From positions 201,678,244 through 201,742,243 of the forward strand of contig CP136061.1 in the NCBI GenBank assembly GCA_032622095.1: a DNA stretch of 64,000 bases. The letters run 5' to 3'. The notes below the pieces were generated by a model that did no database searches, was not told where the DNA came from, and saw only the letters and a list, made by a program, of their open reading frames with translations. Below are positions 27,701 to 39,700 of the stretch, in pieces (the stretch's first letter is position 1; every line of letters starts with the position of its first letter). Position numbers and translations under genes: made by a program. The DNA comes from Siphonodentalium dalli (taxonomy: Eukaryota > Mollusca > Scaphopoda > Gadilida > Siphonodentaliidae).

Positions 27701-30700
27701 GTTCATGGACTAAACATACCCTAGTCTATATGTATGGCCATGGGTCCTACGACTACGTATATGTGCCTGGGTCCTAACCCAACTATTGTAGGCTAGGTCC
27801 ATGGTAACATATTGGTGGCTGGCCCTTTATTCTTCATATAGAGGAGTGGGTCCGTGACTTACATTATACATCTAGCTGTGTTGGTCTATGGCTTATTTAA
27901 CTATTATGGTAATGCCTCATATCAAATATAAGCAACGACTTTTCAACTCTTACTTTGAATTCCCGATATCTGAATTGGTGGAGCATAACGGATAATTGTA
28001 CCCATATGGAAACTAAATTTGTAGCACATTCTGGTTAGGCTCACATTAACACCATAAAAAACGAGTTTAGTTAAAACTACCATAATATCAGTGCATTTTG
28101 GGTATTTCGTGTATGACCCCGGCAACAGACACCACTCATATAAGTAAGAATTATATGGTACTATTTTCAGCCAGCTCAACACTAACAACAACTATTATCA
28201 TTGTTTTCAACATAAAAGTGCCATTTGGTGTAGTTTAGTTTGTTAAAGCAAATAATATCAGTCATATGTGCATTTTTATATTTTGGGTGTGTCCCTAGCA
28301 ACCTTCACCACCACTGTCCTGTAAGTAAAACATATGGCAGTTGGTCAGTCAGGTCAAAACTGACAACAATTATTTTCACCACAAAATGCTACACGACGTA
28401 ATTTAGTTTGTTAGATCTAACATAATATCAGTCATATGCATTAATTCTATGCCGGGTAGTTGCCTAGCATCCGTTGCTAAGAAGAGCCTGTTGCGAATGT
28501 CGCCACATGTGCAAAATGAGCAGTAGTGTATAAGAAACATATGTGCCAAGTGTCATGCTTTTATCGCCTTTTTCACAGTTGTTGTGTTTTCTACAACAAC
28601 CGCTTAGACTAGCAGAAGGGCAAAATGTGACGAGAGTCAGTTTATGGGGTAGGGTTATGTTTTTACAAGTATTGGCCACTTATCATAGGTATAGTCGCTA
28701 ATTCCGCATGTTATATTGAAGGAGTGGTGTATGTGCAGTTTTTAAAACAAATTGCTCGCGTCTACGTAATGAGTAGCCCGAGAAATTTGACATCGATTAC
28801 GACAGTTTGTCTGAAAAAAATCATCATTTTTTGGGGTCATTAAGTTATTTTTGTCCATAATGTGCGAAATTCATTCAAATCTTCCCGTTCAATTGGTATA
28901 TCTGGTTCAAGAATTGTGTATTGAACAATATTGAGTACATTTGGTATATGTTTCGGCTGAAAAATTGATATAGCATCCAATTATTCCCATGATTGTGAAA
29001 AATATAAAAGTTAGTTTTTTTATATGGAAAAAATGGTTTAACTCAAAAAGCTCAACTCGGATTTTAGGGGACTTTTCGTGACGCATCCGCGATGTTATGG
29101 CCTAAATAATATAAAACAATAAGCTTTCCCCTATTTATTTCCTTACTTTTCCCCTTTCACGCCTAATGTGCCTGGACTATCATGAAAGGTTAATAGTCTT
29201 CCCACATAATGCTGTTCACAATTTAATTTATTATTGTCGTAACAACTCATTACAAGGCGGAATTTAGTCACTTTAAAAAGCTGATGACAATTACAAGCAT
29301 AGCTTCCAGATTGGTTATATTTAAATTGTGTGTTGAAAATTTCCCCACACATAGCAAAATTAAACATGACAAATTTTACAGACTACATGCAAGTATTCAT
29401 AATTGAATGCAATAAAAATTAGTCGTTGCAATCTAGTGGACATTATCTTCAAATTGTTATCAGCCAATGGAATTTATTACTGATAAATTGTTCACATTCT
29501 GTTGTTTTATAACTACTACAGTTACTGAATGCAACAATACTACTGATTCTCACAAACATGTACTACACTAGGCATGCATCCATATTTGGTAACAATTTAT
29601 TCCGTCTTCTTGGGAAAGCCCCATCGACCCAGAAATAGGATATGCATAGTAATTCTAGAGAAGTGAACCTGATAAGCTTTTAACCCTTTCTATACTAAAG
29701 CATCATTGACAAGTAGTTATCCCATAGGAAATGTTCAGATAATAAGTTCAACAAACAACCATACATTTCCCTCAAGAAATAAGGCTCCTTATGCACTTTT
29801 ATTTATCTGTCACCTGCTTTTATCAACTTAACATCACTCGAAATGAAATAATAGACCATTCCGTTGTGCTCTTTTTAACTGACTGGGAGAATTCATTTCG
29901 TATAGAATGTGTTAAAGGCCCACTTAATTTTCGAATGCCCAGATAACATTATGATTATACCATATTATATACCATTTGGAAGAGGAACCAATAAAATATA
30001 TATTTCGCCTGAAAATGAAGCAGCTGTGGCCTAGGACTATCCACCAAGTGATAGAGATTCATTCCAAGACTTCCCCCCTTGTAAACCCAGAATGCATCCG
30101 AATTCAAACTAAGAGATAGAGTTATTCCACTTCCATTGAGTACAATAGACTTTATAGTACAGTCCGGATCAAAATTAAATACAGGACACACCTTGGTACC
30201 TCGACAAAAACAACATATTCCCAGTTTAATCGACCGGATCAGTTAATAATGCAATGTTTTGGAGCTTCCTCTTTCAAATAGTATATAACATGGAATATGT
30301 TGTATATATTGTGATATGGTGATTCGAAAATTAAGTGGACCTTAAATAGTAAAGTCGCATCATCGGCTTGAGGGTTTCATTACACCCACTTTCATTATGC
30401 CAGAGACTTGCCATATTGGTCCTTTCCTAATTTCAGAGGGAGAGGGTGTCACTAAGTTGACAAAAACTTGTGTCCCAATCCCCATGTATATAATTGATAT
30501 ACAATAAAATATGTTTAAATTAAAATCCTAATTTCAGGCTGGTCAACCCTTTCACTATTGGCGTTTATGTTGTAATTAAAACAACATTGACTTTGTGTCT
30601 TTTATCAGACAGTTCTTTGTGGGTAATTTACTCTCAATTGATGGACGGTATCAATATGATTTATTGTCAGTGACGTATGTATTCGTATTCTTGTATTCTG

Positions 30701-33700
30701 ATCGGAATGAACTTGATAGTTTCTTAACTTGGTCTTCCCGTTGTCTCCATTTGTGGTCAGAATATGTTATCAGTATATCACGAGCAATACAGCCAAGAAC
30801 ACATTGCAAATTTAAAGACTAAAGAAATACAATTAAAAGATTTGTAACACATATGGTTTGGGATATCAAAGCATTTATCGCCATATCCAAAATTGGATAC
30901 AATGTCTAAAGATAACCCAACACCATTAAAATGTTACACAATTATATGGCCTTTAGCCTGATACCTTGAAAAAATGTCAACTGATTCCATCCATATTTGG
31001 CATACATATCTATCACATAAATATCTCAATTGAGTTAAAAAACTAGGTTTGTTCGATTTTTTTTACCTGAGTTATGGCCCTTTGTTTGTCTATTTTTAGC
31101 TAATTTAAGACCGCTGGCTTGATAACCTGAGCGATAGTCAAACGATTACTCCTCCACATCAAATGTAAACCAATTTGAAATTCTTCTATGACAGATGTAC
31201 TCTTTTAGTGAAAAAAACACTTGACGAAAGCCATCTTCGATGCACAATCCTTGTTTAGACATTTACTCGATGCGTTCTGATTGAGTCTTTATTATTGATA
31301 AAATTTGACCTTGATTAAACTTACAGATTTTGCTGAGGCAATGTGCTTCGACAGTGAAGAAGGTATCGATGGAATTGGGTGGTAACGCAGCATTCATTGT
31401 GTTTGAATCTGCTGACATCGATGCTGCTGTAGTAGGCCTCATGTCCAGTAAATTCCGCAATGCAGGTCAGGTAGGTTATTTAGATTTCCTTGGAGCAGGG
31501 TTTCCAATAGGTACTGGTACCGGAACCGGCAGTAATCAGGAATTAAATCAGTACCGGTTCTGATGTCGATTACCGACGGTTCTCGGTACTGATTGTTAAT
31601 TTCTATTAATATACCTCTTAACGAATATAAAGGGTTAATTAAAGGCATGGGCAGCGTTCGTTGCACAAATATTCATATTTGTTCAAATCGCCACCAACAG
31701 AAGGAATATTAAAAAATATATAGTTTTGTTCATATGCCAAACATAATCAGCGCGTAAGTAGTATATTGTCGTCAAGACGTACGCTGGTGTACGTAAACAA
31801 GAGCATGTTACAGAAGTTTTGCTTCTGTTTACATAACACAGCGCAATTCTATTGGTTAATCACACACAAATGATATAAACGCCCTTTATTATTTCCATAT
31901 CAGGAAAACTAACAAATAACGCTCGTTATGTTTACCATATCCGGATCTAAACAAAAGCCAGGTAACATAACGTTTTTTACTTTTGTTTACATAACAAAGG
32001 AAAAACATTTTACAATAACATACTGTTTATGCCATATTTATGATTGGTATAAGAACAAGGTCTGTCTATATTTTACTATTCTTTCTGTTTATGGTGGTTT
32101 TTGACGGAGCTGAATATTTTAACAGCATGCCCACCGCCAATGCCGCCCATATCTTTAAGCAACTCAACATAATGCCAATCACAACTGCGATGGGTTAACG
32201 TGATATCGTTCAGCACATTCAAACATCAAAGGCACAGTATGCCGCACTATGACAACTTGTCACGAAATTGACAGAATGCATGCATTGTGTGGGCGGCAGT
32301 ATTCTCTCTCCAAATCTATTCCAAATTTTCGAACTAGCCAACTACAACTAGGCTTACTGGAAACGACTTTGGTTTCAGTGGGTGACATAATTTATGAAAT
32401 TACAACATGCGAGTAATATGGCCGATTAGTGAGTTCTCCAATTAATTACCACACAAATAATATGGTGTACCGTGTATCCATACAAGCCTACAAGGTTAGC
32501 CGGCCCAGTAGTCAAACATACATGTTTACATTCGTTCCACTCTGTATTCCATCTTTTTAAAAATCCTCCCTTTGCGACTTGCCGAAAACTGCCGCAGACA
32601 ACAACTTAATTGTAAATGTTGTTGCGATTTTTATTTTCGATGTTTGACTAAACCTCGAACTTAACGAATAATTAATGATGGAACCCCACGAAACCAAAGT
32701 TATTTGCAGTATAAAAGTCCACTCAATGAGTACCGATACCGACCCGGTTTGCGGTACTGAACATCAGTACAGAACCGGTACTGAAAGTTGTGGTACCGTC
32801 AGTACTTTGGCAACCCTGCCTTGGAGCCTTGGACTCAGCTTGTATTTACTTTAAACCTTCCTTGACAGGAGCTTCCTGAAATGTTGCGAAAACCCTGTGC
32901 CAATGCATTCTCTTATTTTTGCGAGATTCGCATATATAGGAGAACGCACTGGCACAGGATTTTTTAATGCTGCACTAGTGCAGCTCCAGTCATGAAAGGG
33001 TCAAATAACATGTTCCAAATAAATGTGCATGCATGTTTATATTCTTTTTTAAATTGTCACTTGTACGCTTCTCATTTGGGTCTATTTTTAGACAACAATT
33101 TCTGTTGTCTGGGGTCATACGTGAGGTAAGAACAAGATGAATGCATTTATAATTATACCTGTTTGTTATTGTGTATCATCTTGTGAACATCACAAAACAG
33201 TATTTTATTCCACATTGTCAGACCCAGAGAGTCGTAAGTTCGAATTTGTAGGAGTGACAGTGTGACTGTCTTTCGCAAATTCTCGGGAAAGTTAACTCAG
33301 ACAAGAAAATTGATAAACATGCGAGAGCGATTTTATTTTTTTATTTCTGGGGCACATGACAATGAAGCATTCCACCTCCACAACAGCTAGCTCAGGGTCT
33401 AATTTCATTTGCCAGTGGCCATTATTTCATGAACATATGCTCGTAAAAAGTTAGTTGACGGATTCCGTGTGATTTAGTTTGTCAAAAATTTCCCACTGAA
33501 ATACCACTGACACATTTTTACTGAGATTTCTACGCCAATTGAATGAATGAATGAGTTTAATGTGAAAAGCCACAAATTAATGTGGAACATGCATGATAAC
33601 ATATATACACTATGTACATTGGTATGAATACTATTCTCATCAGAATGTCATGTTCGTACATAATAAATTGTATGTAATACATGTGTGTGCATATAAATTC

Positions 33701-36700
33701 ACATGGATATTTCTATAGATCAGTGTACTATCTTAGTTGTATTCTTTAAAAATATGTTTCAAATAAATGCTAACATTCTTCATATATTGATATATTTTCA
33801 ATAGCAAGGAGGCCATATAACTTTTCTAGTGAAGGGTTCAACCAGTAATAGTCAGGAATATATTTTCTATTGATTGCGATAAAATTGTCGCAGATCAAAA
33901 GAATATGTTACTCGTCGCATGTTTCTGAATCGCACATTTTACATAGTAAACTCTCGTGTTTTCGCCATCTTGAAAGCTCGTTAGGCAGTCTATGGTTTGC
34001 TGTCCTAAATTTCACCAAAGCTGGTATGAGATGTTGTGGTAGATAAATAAGGTAGCGACTAATACTGGAATGAAGCTTTATGTTACTATATAAAGTTCCT
34101 CTTAATGATTTAGAATTTTAATGAGTGCCTATCATGTTTAAACATAGTTACCAATTACAGTAATGAATTGGAAACCTGAACTGGGAAATGTGTCTGATAT
34201 TACTTCTGCATTTGTTTGTATAAAACGTTCCACAATTAGTTTGTACCAATCAAACATTTCCTAGCCAGATTGAACGCGAATGAAAATGTTGCATGCGTGC
34301 CAGCCGGAGAAACAGGAAATTGACTTTGCGTGGCCTTGATGATCATGGTGAAAATTAATTTCCGTCTCCTGTCTCAATAATTTAGATGGTGCAGTCAACT
34401 TCTATATGAATTCCACTTTGATCCGATATCTTGCATACTCACTGATTGATGCTGCTTAAATACATGTATGTCACAAACTTATTTAGTCTCAGGTGGGAGT
34501 TTTGATTGTGGTGATCACATTCATTTACAACGTTTAAGAATTCGATGATGTATTCTTTGGCAAGAGATTTAAAAAATTTACTTTCAACTGTGTGCGTTGC
34601 ATTAATTGTCGCCAGAATTTTGTTTCGGGAGACTAAAAATAAGAGCTGTGTCCATCAGTCTGCTTGGACGTCTGTGTGTCCATCCGAAATGTTTGTTTCT
34701 GGATGATAACTTGAATGGTATTATACGGAAATTGATGAAACTTGGTATGTAGCATTGATATGAGAAAGTCCCGGTCAAGTTTGAATTTGAATCCAGTCGG
34801 ACCATTTCTGGTGGAGTAATGCCCCTTTCCAATTTAGAATTTGCTGGGTATTTTGCTGTTTGGATGATAACTCGAATTATGATTATCCGATAGCTTTCAA
34901 TATATAAATTCCACATCAGATATCTTGCATACTCCCTTATTGATACTGCGTGTATACATGTATGTGACAAACTTATTCTCAATTATTGCAGGCATGTATT
35001 TCTCCAAACAGAATATTTGTCCATGATAATGTCTATGACAAATTTCTTGAAAAGATGCAGAATGCTATGAAATCACTCAAAGTCGGAGATGGATTTGGCA
35101 AAGAAACAACTGTGGGGCCGCTCATCAACTCCAGAGCTGTTGACAAGGTTTGACTTACCTGTTGATAAATGCCAATAAATCAATTTGTGCCATATGATAT
35201 AATATTCTCAAATAGCTTTGAATTTCAAACTTTTATGACAGCGAACATCATAAGTATAGCAGTGAATTGGTATTGACTTCGATATAGACATGATCAGAAA
35301 TCTGACTGAAAGTAATTAAAATATGGCCTCACTGTGACCTGTTTAAATAGAACGTGTTGGCATTAATATAAATTTTTCATTAACAATTGATGTCATTTGG
35401 CATCTATCGGTCCAGTTCACATGTCATATTTTGTTTTCAACATATTTAGCTCAAATTGACAAAGTAAAGTCTAAGCTATTGGGATTGCTTGGCGTCCGTT
35501 GTCCATTTGAGTCAATTGGCAAACCCTTCAACCAGCATTTATCAGAGTATTATTTTGAGAATTAATAGGCATGTTTAAGGTCACCTCTAGCTAGAGAGAT
35601 ATCAAATTTGAACGCTTTTCGATAGCCGCTGGCAGCCATCTTGGATTTTACTCTTTGCATCACTAAATAATTTGGGACACCATACAGACCACATCCCTCA
35701 TCCAAATGTAACCAAACGTCATATGAATCATCTGGGTGACCACTGGATCAAATATGTCCATATTTAGTTGAAAAATATGGCCACCAACGACTATCTTGGA
35801 TTTACTTGTGCATTACTAAATCCTTCACCATACCCTACAGGCCTTATCCCTCATCCAAATGTTACTAAATACTTCATATGGATCTTCGGTGATAACACTA
35901 GATGGGTGCCATCAAACTTTGACTGACATCAAAGAATGTATCTCACAATCTGCTATGTGACCAGGGGACCAGACATTCGTGACACTGTGCATTGGCTGGC
36001 AATTGGAACTTAGGAGTTCCATACCAGTTAACCAAAGTAGGGCCATTACTTAAGCTAGGCATACATGTACATCTATGCATGTATTCAAGTTCACAAACCG
36101 GTACAGTTCCGGACCACCATGGATGGACCGGTCCCATGATGGTGGTCCGGCCCTGTGTGGACAGGACCGTCCTGTTTGTGGTCAGGTCTGCATCCCTACT
36201 GCTAGTAGTCATCTTGGATTTCACAAATGAATCCATCGGCATGCCCTGTAGCTGACATTTATTTGAGAAATGTTTTTAAAATGTACATGTTCTCACTTCA
36301 AGATGAGAGCTACAGGGCTGGCGGTCTAGAAAATCCAGGAGGGCTATTAATAGCCCTCCTGGATTTTCTAGACCGCCAGCCTGACAAAACGTAATTTAAT
36401 ACAGTTATTTTCTCTGTTCCGATAAAAAAAACATACTATAACTATGCTCCTCAACTTTTACAGTTATGATTTTTTTATACCTTAGTTACTACTGCCCTTA
36501 GTTTGTCTATTTTTGACATTTAACTTCATCTAAATTAATTTTGTTATGTAGACAAAAAAAATGTCGATGTTTAAAGGATTTTCTACATTGTGAAATGTTA
36601 CATAGAACAGACAATCAAGTAGCATATTAAATCCAGTATATGTACACTTGAATACAGTTACAAATGACTGCTTTATTTGTCAAAGTGTAATCCATATTCC

Positions 36701-39700
36701 ATCACCGATGACAAGACCGCTTTCGCAGATTGCTGCTTCCAGCGGTCAAGTCGCTCGGTATAGATTTACTGGGTGTTTGCAATTGGGGACATAGAGAATA
36801 GTTTCTCAACTTTAATAATTGAATAACATTGTAAACAAGAATATTCACCACAGTGATTGATAACTTGGAGACATTAGCTCATTATATTAAGATTGTCAAT
36901 CGAAGCGAGAAAATTATCGACGGCCACCATTTTAAATAGTGATATGCAATTTTCTCTGATAGGAACCGGAAACGGATTGAAAGGTTGAACTAAATCGAGA
37001 CGGTGACATTTGGTTCTCACTATCCACAGTTATATATTGCTTTTATCCAGTGAAATATATTGTAAGCTCAATCTTATGAAGAGAAATAATTTATTTTCTC
37101 CTTAAAATGTGTGAGAATCAATCAAAAGATCCCATTTTACGCAACATTTTGTTTCGGAATTTAATGATTCCGCCATTTGACATTACCAATTTCGATGCAG
37201 TAAAACACGATAAAATAACTTAATAAATTTCCTATTGTTGACGAGGCGGGCTATAAAAAGCCCGCCTTGGAAAATTCTAGGCGGGCTGTAGGCGGGCAGC
37301 CCGCCTTGAGATTTCCAGGCCTGGAGCTATTGAATTTGAACGATATTCAATCAAAAACATGTTTGCTGGCAGCCATCTTGGATTTTACTCATTGCACAAC
37401 TAAATCCTTTGGCACACCCAACAGACCAGATCTCTCGTTGGATCGTTATATAGATTATTTGGGTGACCACTAGGTGTGAGCCATAAAATTTGTCCAAATG
37501 TCTTTACAAAACATGGCAGATGTTGACAACTATTATTACATAAACATTCTAACATTCAGCATTCCTTATTGCTCCATTAAATATAACATTTGATATTAGC
37601 CACTCTCCAAGCCGAGCTTCAGTGTCATTGTCCCCCGAATTTTTTTTCTTCGGGGGACTATTAAAATAGCTGGTGTCTGTCCGTGCGTGTGTGCGTGCAT
37701 CTGGAAATGGTTTCCGGATGATAACTTTAGTTTCGGTTATTGGATCAAAAGCAAATTTCATAGGTGAGTTTATCAGACCAAAATACAGGTCAAGTTCGAA
37801 TATGGGTTTGATCCGCCAATTTTTGCAAGAGTTGTGGCCCTTTTTCGAATTGGAATCCTGTCAATTTCTGGTTTCCGGATGATAACTTCAGTTTGTGTGA
37901 TCATATCTGAACCAAATTTGGAATGTGCGTTTATCAGCTCGAAATACAGGTCAAGTTCGAATATGGGTACAATCCGCCCATTTTTGCTAGAGTTATGGCC
38001 CTGTTTTACTTAGAATCCTGTCAATTTCTGGTTTCCGGATGATAACTTTAGTTTGTGTGATCATATCTGAATCAAATTTGGTATATGAGTTTATCAGCTC
38101 GAAATACAGATCAAGTTTGAATATGGGTACGATCCACCTATTTTTGTCTGGTTGCTTCGGATTTAGGGTCCTTGTTATTTTTTTCATAAAAGCTGATGCC
38201 CCAATGATGCCACTTTTTCGGGGAACACTGTGCACGGCCTTATATTCACTTTAATTTTCAACTTAATAAAGCAGAACATTTTTTAAATAAAATGTTTTAA
38301 GTTGTTGTAACTGGAGGTCTGGAACCCTGAATACATCTTTAACAGCTAGCGGCTTTATTTCACATGCTGATCAGTTAATTTTATAACATCGCTTTATGTA
38401 ACCAGTATGTGACAAAACCATTATTGAGAATGAAATTCATTGGGAATTCTTTTCACAAAATATTTTAGATGGGATCTGAGGACAATGTATTGATACAATT
38501 AACAATAACATAATTATATGTTGATTACGTTTCATCTCGCCTTCCGTGTTACATTACACTCATTTTACAACTTGCCAAAAATGTAAATGTTGTTCATCTT
38601 TTTCTCCATCCCATATATACTGCTATTACATCTGCCAACGTATTCTCAAAATCATCTTTGGCTCTTGATTTGATGGTTTGGCTATACTACTATATCAACA
38701 AATAATAGATCCCCATGAAACAAAAGGATTTTTACAGTATTAATCATTAAAGGTGAATTTTTTTAAGTAGATAGTGTCATCAACCAGGCATATGATTGAT
38801 TATGATAAAGATCGTGATCTGAGGAGATGGAAATCTATAATAACTAAATGTCTTGAATTGGTCCCTTTTGTAACACTAAATTCTTACTTCAATTAGGTGA
38901 ACGACTTTGTACAGGATGCGGTTGCTAAGGGAGGAAAGCTGTTGCTAGGTGGCAAGCATCACCCTCAAGGTTCAAATTTCTATGAACCAACACTCGTAGC
39001 TGATGCAACAAAGGATATGAGATGTTCAACTGATGAAATATTTGGGCCCTTGGCTCCAGTGTACAGGTGAGATCAGTTAACCATGATACTCTAATAATTT
39101 CAGCATAATTGGTTGTTTTTGGGTCAACTGTCCGAAAAAATATCAAAATGGCACAAAAATATCGCCAATGATCAAAAATAAATGGCCCAACAATTTCTAA
39201 ACACAATGAAATACATCTCAGATTTTTCTTTCTGACATGCAGAGCAGCGTGGAATTCGCCAAACCAATTAAACACAGTATTCGGATTAACTGTATGAACA
39301 ATGAACTCGCACATCTTCATGCATGCCTGGTCATTTTCTCGGTGCGTAAACAATACGAGCACATATGTGTCCAAATAAATGTAAGTTGTGTTTAACCAAC
39401 TTTCAGGTTTATTAATAGATAGCATGCAAATTAGTGGTAAAAATTCCATAAATGTATCGTATATGCAAGTCAGATTTCAATAACGGAGAATGGCCGATAA
39501 AAGTTAATTATCAACAGATTTCTTCACCAACTCTCAAGCAAGTCTGCCATATGAAAAATGTGAAATAGTTTGTGACAATGATGAGGGTGAAGTTGCAAAC
39601 ACTAGAGAAAAGAAGGAAGTTTCATTCACTGTGGAAACTCCACAAACAGTGCACGCATTTTATCCAAAAGGTGGATTCAAAAAGAATGGAAAATCGGTTG

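Larger units (their letters stand above)
24632..29179. mobile_element. 4.5 kb foldback element with satellite core
   Basis: TIR: TAGTCCAGGCACATTAGG at the left, its exact inverse at the right, with TA duplicated if the ends are GTCCAGG. Both ends then share ATAGGGGAAAGCT, AAAAGTCCCCTA, AATCCGAGTTGAGCTTTTTG and, about 690 bp in on each side, CTTAGCAACGG(T/A)TGCTAGGCAAC, where subterminal tandem repeats start. The centre (about 26.4-27.9 kb) is a degenerate short-unit satellite. No transposase frame. Non-autonomous, with arms of at least 1.2 kb. Confidence 0.85.

Noticed and set aside
38925-39449. 174-codon minus-strand frame
   Set aside because: Its last third is the antisense of ALDH5A1 exon 10 and the rest has no recognisable domain; antisense openness of a coding exon is common.
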